Below are positions 30,728 to 42,992 of a stretch of DNA of 64,000 nt, in pieces. The stretch is from Saturnia japonica (Eukaryota; Arthropoda; Insecta; Lepidoptera; Saturniidae), in contig CM065318.1 in the NCBI GenBank assembly GCA_033032175.1, forward strand, positions 2,046,001 to 2,110,000. The letters run 5' to 3'. Below the pieces are notes generated by a model, which worked only from the letters and a program-made list of their open reading frames with translations, had not been told where the DNA came from and ran no database searches. Within the stretch, counting starts at the first letter, position 1, and the number at the start of each line of letters is the position of its first letter. The position numbers were made by a program, and so were the translations under genes.

Positions 30728-33700
30728 ACTGACTACACTGTTAGCCTTAGGGGCCCTAAAGCCGCTGCGGCTTTTACAGCTTCACCGGACTTGGGGGCGA
30801 GCGCGGAGAGCACTCAGCCACGAAAGTTATAAGGACGACTCGCACGAGGGCGCCAGAGTGGCCGGACCTCGGCTCGGGCGGTCGTCGCGTACGCAAATAA
30901 GTCGCGAACTAACTGAATCCCTACACCTACGATTCGAGCTAACTCAATTATACACATAGGCACGTTCCCTTCCTCCTGGGAGGAAGGAAGGAACCATGCG
31001 TATGTGTATTCAGTAATCAGAAATGTTTCCTACACTAACTAGCGCTAACTAACTAGCGTAAAAAAAGAAAAAAAAAAGGTCCCTTACAGAACCTATGTAC
31101 CTGTGTGGTGTGCACGTGTGTTTGTTCATACGTGTGTAATGTTGTATGTGGGTAACTAAGTGCTGCACGTATAGTGTCACTTGTATCGCGCGGGCGGATG
31201 CCTGACCCAAGGGTTTCATACCGAGGAACGGACCTAGGCTTGGGTCACCCGCTAAAGAGGGTGAACGTATGGAGTGTCTGCGGGAGCGAATTTGACCGCC
31301 CGTCCTCTGCGGAGAGAACGGTGGTTACGCGGGCGTGGGCGCTGTCACGCTCTATTTGGAGAGACGAATCGGTATATTTTATTGTACATACGAGAATAAA
31401 ATTTTGCGCGGCCGGTGTTTATGCCGGGTGGTCGCGTGTTTCAGAGTCGAGACGGTGTAACGTCTCGACGAGGCGGGGGAAGGCGCATATGGTCTTGACG
31501 AGACCGTAATGCTCCAGGTGGTCATTGTAGTCCATGACCTCCTGAATGCCGTGTTCACGAAGGAGCAAGATCATGATGTCGTTGCTCGCAACGTTGGAGG
31601 GAGCGCGGGGCGCGGAATTATTCATCGCCATACGAGGCTGTGGATTAGGGCGACGGGGCCCCCATGCGTTCGGAGCCGAACGCACGGGTTGTGATTGACC
31701 GCGAGGCGCGGGAGGGTCGGCGGCGGCCGGGATCTGGCGAGGCACTGGAAGCGCAGGAAATTCCCCTGGCGCCAGCAGGGGTTGCGCTCGGAGGGCTGAG
31801 GCGGGAGGCGCCGCCCGGGGGCCGCCTGCCTCTGGTACCGAGGCCGCGTAGTGCGCGGAGCTTTGGGGCAACCGCGATAATTCGCAGGGTGCCCCTCCCC
31901 TTCGCACAGTACGCAGCTCGGGGGGGTGGTGGAGTCACGCTCGCGCGTGCACTCCCTAGTCGGGTGGTCCTCTCGGCACTTGACGCACCGCGGACGAAGA
32001 TGGCAGTTACGGGCGGCGTGCCCGTAGAGCTGGCAGTTGTGACACTGCGAAGGCATGTGGGTTTTGTATGGGGGCTCGACGGTGACGCCGGAGAGCCCGC
32101 ATACATTTTCCAATTGAAAGATTGCCTTTCCCTCGGGGGAAAGGTCTAGGATGGCCACTACCATTTGTAGAGGCCGCTTCTCCTTGTTGTACATTCTATG
32201 TACCTCTCGGATAGGATAATCTTGCTCCGCGAGCGAGGAGCACACCTCCGCGGGGCTGACTTCCACCGGTATACGGCGGATCACCACGCGGAGGACGCGC
32301 TCCTCCGCAAGGGAATAAGTAAAAAATTGAAGCCCTCTCTCCCGGAGGAGGGCAGTGAATTTACGGTGAGTATCCGACGAACTCACCGTAACGGAAATAC
32401 CATTAAGGGTATTTCGAGCTTTGTGGTATGGCAGGTTAAGCCTGCGCAACTCATTTACCAGAGTCGTCCAGGCCGCTTTGTCCCGGACGATAATAGGAGG
32501 TGGGGGGCGCTCTTTTTTCCCGACAGCGGGTGCGGGGAGCGCGGAGGACGCGGAGGCGACGGCGCCACTGACCGTTTTCACGGTTTTTGTTGCGCGAGAC
32601 GGTTGCGCAGTTGGACTAATTCGCGACGGGCGTTTGCGCGACGCGACAACGGTAAAACCGTCATTTGGGGCCGCGGTATCCATCTCCGGAGACGAATCCG
32701 GGCACGCGGGCGAGTCTAATTCGACCGGAAGGGCCGAAAAAGAATTGTTTGTTTTCACCGCGGTTCCTGTGGAACGCGCGGGACGGACGTATGGGCTATT
32801 TTTAGCCGACCTAGATTGGGACCGCGAATTGCGCGGCCCTCGCCTAACGGACGCGGGACTTGGCCCGCGCGAATGGTTAGTCGGGACTGGGGGCGTGGCT
32901 ACGGCCCCGGATGACGCGACGGATGGACGCGTGACGCTACCTACGTCTCTCCACGACGAAACGCGTGGAGGCGCGGCGCCGACGGGTGCCGCGTCAGTCG
33001 GCTTGACGGTTGCGACAGAGGGCGCATCGCTCGCAGAAGCGGCCCCCTGATTGGTCGCGGCGGACGGACGCGCGACGCTGCCTGCGTCTCTCCACGACGC
33101 GACACGTGGAGGCGCGGCGGTTACTGGCGCGGCGCCAGTCGGCCCGGCTGTCCCGGCAGAGGGCGCACCGCTCGCATAAGCAGCCCCCTTATTGGCTGTG
33201 GTCGCAGCGGTGCGACGCACACTCGGAGTTTTCGTCAACGAGTCGAAAAACTCGTCTTCGGCCGTAGGGTATCGCACGAACATAAAGTTCCGATATTTTT
33301 GATGTGCGAGTTCCATCGCTTGTATTCTGTCCTGTTGATCGCGAATGCAAGCAACCAGGTCTTGCATATTTTTTGCCATCTCGGCGGCATTGGGTGGGGT
33401 TTGGGACATGTTTTTAATTGAGGCCTCCCTGCCTTAGGGGCAGGGGGGTGCGCCAAAAATTAAATACGACTATCCGAGTCGGGCAAGAGTCCTGTGGTCA
33501 AGGTGCAATGACACACAGGAAGAACCTATCGGCCCTAAGGAACCCTAGCAAGCCCGGACTGAGGACGCAGACCGGTAATTGAACCGGGCTAGGCCCAAAC
33601 AGGTTCCCGGGGATGGAGTGTGCAGGATCGGAGGGTCTGGCAGGAGACACCTGGGGCAAGACTATGCGATAACCGCAAAGGCCTAGATTCCCAGGCCCGT

Positions 33701-34018
33701 CCGAGTCTGGCTGTTTGCCTCTGAAGGAGACAACCAGCGGGCTGCTCGGGTCACGCCCCACTTGCCTTCGTTGGCACCGTCAGGTATCCAGCAAGTGACC
33801 ACAAAACCGTGGATTTACAAAAAAAAAACAAGCAAGTCGCACCGAAAAGTGCGGTTTACCGCGAGCGTTCGACACTTGCTGATGTACGATGAATATTGCG
33901 AGAATATATTTGAAATAAAATTTCAAAGATACGATCGCAATAGTATGGTCACGTGATGGTCGAGAGCACAAACGGAGCGACACGTCCGTTCGCGATGACG
34001 ACCAAATCGGAACCCTCC
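30691..34018 (-). mobile_element. ORF1-only non-LTR element (HAL1-like), complete insertion
   Basis: An 11-bp direct repeat cactttattga at 30680-30690 and 34019-34029 bounds 3328 bp. On the minus strand the insert starts near 34018, has a 5' leader, one long ORF1 and about 700 bp of 3' UTR, and ends in a 33-nt A tract (T run at 30691-30723). The variable-length target duplication plus poly(A) is the mark of LINE-type target-primed insertion. No endonuclease or reverse transcriptase is present, so it must have moved with enzymes supplied in trans. Confidence 0.88.
31419..33409 (-). pseudogene. LINE ORF1 protein (jockey-type Gag-like, three zinc knuckles)
   Basis: The frame opens at the ATG at 33409 (MSQTPPNAAEMAKN) and runs 595 codons to 31622. 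Its first 250 residues are Ala/Pro/Ser/Thr-rich with sequence repeats. A conserved domain follows (AWTTLVNELRRLNLPYHKAR, then LVVIRRIP-like text, then VHRMYNKEKRPLQM). Next come three CCHC-type knuckles: CHNCQLYGHAARNC, CVKCREDHPTREC and CVLCEGEGHPANYRGC. This is the ORF1 layout of jockey-like LINEs, where the protein binds element RNA. Past about position 31830 the original frame lies in another register and ends at 31419 (RDHPA). One indel near 31800-31850 therefore breaks the C-terminus. The GC content is far above that of its surroundings. Confidence 0.87.
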
Positions 34019-34419
34019 CACTTTATTGAACTTACTTAAAATACCAGTACAAATCGGGTAACATAAACAATCGCACGATTCAGGACTAGGCACAGCGCCA
34101 CCTATTGAGAGTCAATGCAATTAATATGTTAAATTGATAATATTCATGAATTTACTTACAAAATTAATATAAAACTATTTGTTTGCATTATTTTAACATG
34201 AATATATTATACAATTGGACATTCCGCCCACCAAAGGACTCGTCCTTCAACGCTTTTGAACAAAACTCAGAATATACATATTAAAAAATGTAAACAAAGT
34301 AAAGTTTCTAAAAAACCTAAATGAACGAAAGAAACTGACTCTTAACAAAGAGACCGCCCACCATGACAACTAGGCGAAGTAAAATTAACACAAACTAAAA
34401 TAAACTCTACAGAATAAAA

Positions 34420-37400
34420 CTACAATGTATCTGGGTTAGGCAATATAGACACCTTGTTACATGGACGTTTAGTTAACCCATTTTTTGTTTTAGTACTAAT
34501 CACTCTTGTGATGTCATCTTGGCCAGGATATTTTTGGACAACTCTACCTAGCAGCCACTTCGTTGGCGGTACATTGTGATCTTTAATAATAACAATATCA
34601 TCTATCTCTGGTTTTGGTTTTTATATTGACCATTTGTATCTTTGGTTTAGACTAACCAAGTACTCTTCTGACCATTTTTTCCAAAAATCATTCACCATTT
34701 TTTGTGTCATCTTCCATCTTTGCAATCCGGTAACATGAACATCAGAAAGATTTTCATCTGGAATAGCCACTAATTGCTCTCCAATTAAAAAATGTCCGGG
34801 AGTCAGCGGTTGTGGATCATCAGGGGTCTCACTTAAATATGAAACAGAGCGTGAGTTAAGGCACGCTTCGATCTGATTCAGTACCGTCGACAATTCCTCA
34901 AATGTTAGCGTTGAGTCTCCTATCACTCTCTTTAGATGCGACTTACTTGATTTTACACCCGCCTCCCATAAGCCTCCGAAGTTAGGAACATGAGGAGGTT
35001 TGAAATGCCAAGCCGTTCCATCATTTGCTAACATTTGGGCAATTTCTGTGGGAAGATTGGACTTAGCTTGGTAAAACATTAATTTTAGTTCTGTAGCAGC
35101 GCCCACAAAATTGGTCCCATTGTCGCTATATAAATCCACACACTGGCCTCTGCGAGACACAAGTCTACGGGAAGCGGCGATGAACCCTCTCGATGTCAAA
35201 TCTGATACAGCTTCAAGATGTACGGCACTTGTACACATACATATAAAAATACATATGTAACCCTTATATGATTTTGAGCCTCTTCCAGGTGAAAATCTAA
35301 TATTTATAAATCCAGTAAAGTCTACACCAGGCGCTTTAAAAGGTCTCGAGAGTTTTAATCTTATCTTTGGCAGCTGATCCATAAGTTGATCGGTTTTCTG
35401 GCGCGAATATCTTAAACATTTGACACAGTCTCGATACGACTTCTTTACATTTTCTCTCGCTCGGATTATCAAATATTTGGATCTCAAGTAATTAAGCATA
35501 ATTTGTGGACCTCCATGCATAGTTTTATAATGAGCATCATTTATTAATAACTTTCTGAGATGGCTTTCACTAGGTATAACAACGGGATGTTTTGTATCAA
35601 AACTTGCTTCGGATTCTTTAATGCGACCGCCAACTCTTAATACTCCATTCTCACCAAGGATGGGGCAAAGGGTATGTAGAGAACTCTTCTTATTTACGTG
35701 TCCTTGAGATTTTAACTGCTGTATCTCTGCTTGATAATATATCGATTGGGTTGCCTTAATCACTATCTTCAATACTTCCTTCATTTCTTTTACAGTTATA
35801 AATTTTGAATGTTTGCTTCTTTGCTCTTTTGGTAATTTAAAGTTAAAAATTCTTCTACAATAGGACAATACTCTCATCATTTTTATTAAAGTTGAAAATC
35901 TTGTCCATATGAATTCTTCTCTACATTGCACGACAGCAGTTAAAGTTTTAATGGCCCTTTGTTCTTCAGTCGTTGAGTAAGCTTCGCTAATTTCGTAAGT
36001 CTTGTTGTGATATATAACTTCAGGACCATTCCAACAAAGCGTGAGATCAGCCATGTCAGATCCCTTAATCCCTCTCGATACATATTCGGCTGGGTTGTCG
36101 TGTGTGCTAATATGGCGCCACTGGTCAGAATCAAGCATCGTGTGAATGTGTTCCAACGATTTGGTTCTCCCCGAAGCCAGGCAAAAACAGTCGTAGAATC
36201 TGACCAGGCATGTAAATTCTGTTTTGGTATTTGCATAATTTGTGAGACTTCAAATATAAGTTTGGCTCCAAGCACTGCCGCACATAACTCCAAGCGTGGA
36301 ATACTGACTTCCTTTTCAACTGGAGCCACTTTTTTTTTAGCCGTGATTAGATTGACATAAATATTATTCGCTTCATCTTTCGTTTTCATATAAACTGTAG
36401 CAGCTTATGCGACTTGGGATGCATCTACGAACGTATGCAATTCTACATGATCACTTCGACGTGAATTTAGCCATCTTGGTATAACAATTTTTTTTATATT
36501 GTTAAGATCTCCTCTGAACAAACACCATTCTTTAAATAAGTCAGGCGTAAGATTCTCATCCCAATCTAGCTTTTCTTTCCACAATTTCTGGATAAATATT
36601 TTGGCAGTCACAATCACAGGAGCGATCCATCCCATAGGATCATATAACCTAGCGATTTCTGATAATACTTTACGTTTAGTTATGCTCTCATTAAATTCGG
36701 GTAATTGCAACGTATACTCAAAATTGGCAATGGTTTTATTCCAGCCAATACCCAAAACTTTGACCCTGTTATTAATTTTAAATATCAAAGATGAATCTGA
36801 TCTTTGACTCTCCCCTTGTATATAATCCATTAATCTATTGCTGTTACTGCACCACTTTTGTATTCGAAATCCTCCCACATTCATTAGATTGTTAATTTCT
36901 TCAAATATCTGTATTGCTTCTAATTCCGTCTCGCACCCAGTCAGTAAATCGTCAATATAATAGTCTTCAAGTGTTATCTTTGCAGCACGAGGATATCTTA
37001 ATTCTACATCTTTTGCTAGTTGCTGTAAAACTTTTACCGCCAAATAAGCCTGCGCTGTCTTAAATGTGAGTCTCATCAGTTTATAATGTTCTATGGGACT
37101 ACTTGGATCTGATCGCCATAAAATTCTCTGAAAATTAGTATCCTGCTCAAAGAAACATACTTGTCTATACATTTGTACTAAATCAGCAAGTATCGCATCG
37201 AAGACCACTCGGACTTTAGTAGTTTCCTTGTCCTCCCGTACCACAGGGTGGTGGGGAAGGTAAACTGCTTTTGGGTTATTTATATCGTCGACTTCTCGAA
37301 TCTGTAGCATATGATTTTGTTCTTTATAACCGTCGATTACTTTTTTATACTCATCATACAATGATGCATTTTTCTGTAACTTCCTTTCTAGTAATTTGAA

Positions 37401-38297
37401 TCTGCGCAAAGCAATCTCTTTTGATTTTCCTTCAAAACATTTTCGCATCAGACCTTTAAATGGTAATCTAACAACGTATCGACCATTATTATCTCTCACA
37501 GTAGTAGCATCAAAGATCTGCTCACATCTCATTTCTTCTTTAGTTAATTTCTTTTGAATTGCGTCTGGTTTTCTTTCTGTTTCCCAAAATTGTTTCAATA
37601 AATCATCCTCTTTTACTTTGATATGACAGCTGATAATTTGATCACTATCTAACGATGATTCACTCCTTACTCGACCTGATAAAATCCACCCAAGCCTCGT
37701 TTCTTGTGCTATGGTACCCTTCCCAAATGGATGTTTCATGAGTCTTTTTAATATGATTTCTTCATATACTTCAACTCTTAAAATTAAATCGATTTTAGCA
37801 GGTGATCCGTAATCTGGATCAGCTAATGGCACTTTCTCAATATCTAGCAAATCTGATATCTTAGTTTAACACGTCGGAAGAAATGATGGCAATTTTCTCA
37901 GTATATAAGCATCCAATGGGACCGAATACTTTGGATTGTGAAATGATTCCACACTCAATGACACCATATTCTTGGATTTGGCTAGACCATCTCCAATTCC
38001 AGACACTATACCATTAATGGCAACTCTTTTCAGGCTTAATGACTGTGCAGTAGCCTCACTTATAAATGAACTTTCTGAGCATGGATCGATTAAAACTCTC
38101 ACAACTTGTGAATAGCCATTGGGTGAATATGCTTTGACTACAGCGGTAGCCAACAGCATCTTTCTTAGATTTTTCTCTGTTACCAAATGAGCTATTACTC
38201 TTTTCTCATCATCCTTGCTCAATTCTTGTGGAGTCGTTGTTTCAGTTTTCTGATTGATAACTGATGTTGATGTTAGATCACTCCTCTCATAATGCAA
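34420..38297 (-). pseudogene. BEL/Pao Pol (protease-RT-RNase H-integrase), broken
   Basis: Protease text VLIDPCSESSFISEATA lies near 38090. An in-frame TAA at 37866-37868 separates it from the RT. RT has PHHPVVRED, KVRVVFDA and YIDDLLTGCETE near 36960, but the part between the FDA motif and MYRQV is missing about 35-40 codons. An in-frame TAA at 36405-36407 follows LHTFVDASQVA. RNase H text (IPRLELCAAVLGA, HAWSDSTTVFAWL) leads into a frameshift near 36140. Integrase then runs from 36156: a zinc region, the catalytic core with DLYSDNGTNF, and FGGLWEAGVKSSKSHLKR. After RYKWSI a TAA at 34619-34621 interrupts the tail, which continues (DDIVIIKDHNVPPTKW) to 34420. The copy cannot make a full Pol. 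Confidence 0.92.
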
Positions 38298-38312
38298 CAG
38301 TGTATGATGTCG

Positions 38313-39426
38313 TCAACCGCAGCGGCGGCAGCATGCCGACGCTCGGCACTCTTTCACTGAATGTGTTGGTGCAAAACAATTGAAGCACAGCCTCTTTGAT
38401 TGTACAAACTCCGATCCCTCTGCAGGAGACCGTTTTCCAAATTGTTTGCATTGATAGAGTAGATGCTGACTATTGCACATAGTACAATTCATATTTGATT
38501 TCTTTTCATCTTGCGTGGTTGAATGAAAAATCTTTTGTTTGGTGGTAATTTGTTGCGTATTAAGTGACTTCATTACAGGTTTACTACCTTGTGTCATCTC
38601 AAATGTTCGGAAACTTGTCTCTAAAAACTTCACTAGTTCATTCCAAGTTGGCAATTTATCTGAATCTGATTGACTTAATTGGATCTCCCATAGCTTGCGT
38701 GACTTAGTATCTAAACGCGATACAACCAGATAGTTGTTAATTACGTCCCAAGAACTTGTATCGACACCTATATTCTCTAAGGATTTGAGTGAAGATGGTG
38801 TGGTATCAAGTAACTGTTTGATGGAAGTAGCCGTATCAGTAGCATTTCTTTGCGAAAATAGTCGCTTCATAATCTCATTACAATTGTAACGTTTATTGTT
38901 GTACCGGCGTGTTAATTGTTTGAAGGCTTCTTCATAATTTGTGTCGGTTGTAGACAGGTTCTTTAGAAGTGTTTCCGGCTCACCTGTGAGACTACTTTTT
39001 AAATAATGCATTTTTTGCACAGGACTTAAACTTGGATTAGTATGAATCAATGATGTGAACAAGTTGAATCTGCGATAATTTCACTTTGGTACTCGATGGA
39101 ACCGATATATCGGGCACCTGTGACGAAGAAGCACCGTAAGTTTTGAGATCATCCTTCATCTTTGACTTATAGTCCGTATAAGTTTCCTCAAATTTAAAGT
39201 ACACACCTTCGGTAAAATAATCGTGTTCTTATCTATCCTCTTTTCGAACCATTCCAACTAAGTTACCATGAGTTCTCGTGAAATTTTCTAATAATTTTTC
39301 TAAGGTTTCTAGTCTTGACTCAATGTATGATATTTTCAGTCTTTCTTTAGGCGACCTTTTATAATTCGAAAACGCTTTGTTCAAATGTTCATACATAGCT
39401 TCTTGATTCAATAACATCTTCTCCAT
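38313..39426 (-). pseudogene. BEL/Pao Gag, broken
   Basis: The main frame (39062-38313) has the DUF1759-type region: LIHTNPSLSPVQKMHYLKSS, EAFKQLTRRYNNKR, and VSRLDTKSRKLWEIQL. It also holds a zinc-knuckle CFNCFAPTHSVKEC near 38380. It ends at a TGA at 38313-38315, after which the same register continues into the protease segment, so this stop is a lesion. The N-terminal piece (39426-39229, coiled-coil-like) is in another frame. The segment between them lacks part of the expected sequence before LIHTNPSL. Confidence 0.85.
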
Positions 39427-40736
39427 TGTTGATTTTCAATCTCACTCAAAAAATGTCCTATTAAATTATTTTTTTAAGAAATCTTTGTTCCACGTTTTTT
39501 TTTATCACTATTTAGGATGGTGTTATAATTGACTATCATTTTCAATATATATTATGAAACTGACCTGTAGTTCTTGTATTATTTTCTTTATTCGCTATTT
39601 TTATTTGAAGGGCATCGGGTTAGGTTTTTGTATTTTATAAATTTATTTGTTCAATTATCTATTATAATACCATCCTTTTAGGTTTAATTTCGGCATTGAA
39701 TAATATGTAAAATTTTAATTGTATTTAGCAATAATATTTTCTCTATATTAATGTTTGTTTACATTTAGGTTTGACAGGATTGATATTCTCTGTTATATTG
39801 ATAGTTTTAGATCATGCTTAGTTTAGCATCATATTTTATTTTTTTAACAAAGTTTTACGTTATTAAACAAAACCTATAGGTAGTACGATGTCTGAGTGAA
39901 AAGTTTTTAAATTTTAAAATCGAATAGCGAATTAAAAATTAGAAAGGAAATAGTAAAGTCAGATAGAAAAGATTCATTATAGTATAGATTTTTAGAGACT
40001 CCAGTTGAATTTATATAAATAACGAATAAAAATTATTTTTATAAGTTAATATAAAATAACACAATTGGTATAGAGAAATAATCAATTTAAATAATTAAAA
40101 ATACCGAGGAATAAATTAAAACCACTGGAGAGGCCTCATACTTGAATTTTGTATTAAAATTACAATTAATTTATTTCATATTGTCGAAAATCTCGATGGT
40201 TGAGATTTTATGCTGATCCGGCTCTACGGACGACGATTCCTGGTGTGAGTTTGCATTGAGCCGATCAACCAAGGTCACGAGATCTTGGTCGTAGTCCCGA
40301 CGCGGAGCTGTTTGTCGCTGGGGATCCTATCTAGCCGTGTCAATTGTTAGGTGGATCTTCGGAAGGTCTGACGAGGACGGAAGGATCAATGGTAAGAACT
40401 TTAATAGTTATAAATTATTGTAACAATACGGTATAAGTTAAATAACTGTTTATTCTTAGTGAAAATTCTGATTTATAAATTATCTTTTTCTTCTAAATAT
40501 CTAAATATCTAAATATCCTTTTTAAGCATATGTATCTTCAAAATTCCAGTAAATAATTGTCTACACACGACAATGGTTAATGTATTGGATTCATACTGGC
40601 ATATAATTACAATATATAAATAAATAAAAGCGTATTTAATCCAGTAACTTACAAAAAATAATAAAACAGTTATAAACATGCAATGTAATTAATTTTAAGA
40701 TAAATTTAAGTACTATTATTATATGATGTAGTATGA
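39427..40736. other. Leader of the BEL/Pao element and AT-rich flank
   Basis: The 5' LTR of the BEL element should lie here, but no copy of the putative 3' LTR could be seen. A GC-richer block at about 40200-40400 (gatcttggtcgtagtcccga) shows no coding text. The rest is AT-rich. Confidence 0.4.
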
Positions 40737-41293
40737 TTAAGTTACGTGGGCCCCTCTTCGGGTAAAGGCCTCCTCCAAAGAATGCCAAGCGTCACGATTT
40801 TTAGCAACAGAAGACCAGCTCTTGCCTGCGATAACCTCTAATTCATCATTCCACCGTGTCTTTGGCCTACCCCTGCGTCTGTAACCGTGAGGCCCGCTCC
40901 ATAGTGTTGCGCTTTTGTCCATCTGTCGTCGGTACTACGAACCACGTGACCTGCCCATCTCCATTTTAAACTTCGGGCGAAAGATAATGCATCTATTATT
41001 TTTGTCTGTTTCCTTATTTTATTGTGGCGTATTCTATCTTTCAGTTTGATCTTTAGTGCGCTTCGTTCTAGTGCTCTTTGACATGACGTTAGCTTTCTGT
41101 TGGTTGTAGAGTCGAATAACCATGTTTGGCAACCATACGTAAGGCAGGGTAACAGACATGAGTCCATTACTTTCTTTTTTAACAATAAGCTCATGTCCGA
41201 CTTCATAACTTCTTTATAAGCCCAGAACTTCCTCCATGTTATTGCAATTCTCCTGTCTAGTTCTTCAGTGTTGTTTTCCTTACGAAATGCCAT
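40737..41293 (-). pseudogene. RTE-like endonuclease/reverse transcriptase, C-terminal fragment
   Basis: The minus strand reads ITWRKFWAYKEV, SCLLPCLTYGCQTW, LKDRIRHNKIRKQTK, and LKWRWAGHVVRSTDD. After a frameshift near 40920 it reads RRRGRPKTRWNDELEVIAG and SLEEAFTRRGAHVT. This is the post-RT tail of RTE-type LINEs, which are abundant in Lepidoptera. Only about 180 codons remain and nothing upstream is recognisable, as expected for a 5'-truncated copy. Confidence 0.85.
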
Positions 41294-42992
41294 AAAATGC
41301 CATACACATATTGATCACGTTACGCCGTCTATGTGATGTCAAAGTTAGTGATTTCGTACAGATTCAGATTTTTTATACTATATGACTATTAAATACTTTC
41401 ATAGTATATATACTACACACGCAAGTTACAAAAAATACGTATAGATAAAGCTATAAATAATGATGCCTACGTCTCGGATGAGTGACGAAAGATGGAGTTC
41501 TCCTGTAACTTCATTAGTTAAAAAATATTATTAGATACTTTTTTGTGAGATAATATATAAATTAAAGCATATTTTTTAATGATTTTCTTTAAAGAAGTAA
41601 AGTTTTAACTCATGTTTTAATTGGTTCTTTAATTTCTGTTTAATATCTGTTAATATTTTTTTACCATTGTTACTCGAATAGTGCATTTTATTCATCGATA
41701 ATATTGAATAAAATACTCATTTACCCAGAAGGGAATAAAAACGTTTTAAATTTAGAACAAGCATGAGTTGTATAAATTATGTATAAAAAATTACACTTAT
41801 ACGTATACAAGAATTAATCCCCGAATGGATTAGAATTTAAAATGCAAGTTTACAATTCTATTTGTAACAATGTATCATCCGTATCTTAATTGCTTGACTT
41901 TTAATCAAATGATACTGATATTGTAAAAGCTTTATAAAAATGTGTGGTTCCGTAAACTATCTTAAATTTTTTTTCTGTTCAAAGTTAATATCCGAACGGT
42001 CCAGCTAGACAAGATTATGACTAATGCTTTGAAAATAGCGATGATTAAATTATGCGAATTGCAAATATTATTAAACTATTTCTTTATAGTTTATAACTTT
42101 GACTATACTAAAATATATGGATCGTTTGATTAATATCAGAATTAGTCAACTTTTTTATATCAAATAAGTAAATGTAATATTATATTTTGAATAAAGATTT
42201 TTTTTTAAATGGCAATAAAAATGAATACCTAGTATGTTCCAAAAAAGAACATTATTTTTTAAAGTAATATTCTAAACAAATAATGATTATAATGACAAAT
42301 ACCTCATCAAATTGACAAAGACTCACCAAGTCTCTTTCAGAAAGAGTTAAATGCTGTGGCCTGCGTTCCTTTTACGCTTAAACATTTTGGAATAAATAAT
42401 GTTGCTCAATTTTTTATCTAATAAAAATATAGTAGTTTCGCCTAGTATTTTTTTAAGAAACAGTAGTTGAACTTTTATATTATATTATAAACTATATTAC
42501 ATAATAGGGTTGGCAACCCTGATTAGAATTAATGTATACCTATGAATTTCTTTACTGTATATAAATGTACGCTTATTCTATTTATAATATGTATTTTATA
42601 GACATACTTTCCTATTAGTAGAAGAAAATTGATTAATGTTTTTTTTTACCATGAACTCAGTCTAGATCGATCCACTGTGGTAATTATTACATAAATAGTT
42701 CCATGTAAGTTAAGTACGGAGATAGAAAACCCTTAGATTTTGAAAAATATGTATATATAACATTTGAAATCATAGCAAGAATAGCCGCCTATCTTATTGC
42801 AATACAAATTCCGAGGCATAGTGCATATATTAGTTAGGCCAAAAAAGATCTATAACTAAAGAATTGAAGAAAAGGTTTAGTTTTTGTTTTCTACAATCAA
42901 AATTATTGTGAACCCTAAACCTGTACGAAATGAACGAATTCACATTAATCCTTGGGCCTTCGTCGCGTAAGCACGTATAACCCGACACAAAT
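41294..42992. other. AT-rich region upstream of the intact receptor
   Basis: No gene, repeat or RNA was recognised in 1.7 kb. The promoter of the receptor gene should lie at its right end, but no motif can be assigned. Confidence 0.45.

Larger units (their letters stand above)
30661..34221 (-). repeat. Probable 3' LTR of the BEL/Pao element, split by a LINE-like insertion
   Basis: On the plus strand tgttggaagt opens at 30661 and ttggaca closes at 34221, giving TG...CA ends. Directly outside, on the coding strand, lies a purine-rich tttggtgggcggaa, as expected for a polypurine tract. Without the insertion (30691-34018 plus one target duplication) the repeat would be about 222 bp. No matching 5' LTR was found upstream of gag, so the identification rests on position and ends only. 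Confidence 0.55.
34420..39426 (-). mobile_element. BEL/Pao LTR retrotransposon, decayed
   Basis: The order on the minus strand is Gag with DUF1759-like text and a zinc knuckle, aspartic protease, RT with YIDDLL, RNase H, and integrase of the BEL type (GVDFTGF, LYSDNGTNF, GGLWEAGVKS). One reading register holds from 39062 to 36389 with only three in-frame stops. Frameshifts lie near 36140 and between 39062 and 39229. A further stop near 34620 precedes the natural end at 34420. It lies between the two receptor genes. Confidence 0.93.

Noticed and set aside
32198..33267. Several long plus-strand open frames (up to 209 codons)
   Set aside because: They are antisense to the GC-rich LINE ORF1, which has zinc knuckles; the plus-strand frames are by-products of high GC.
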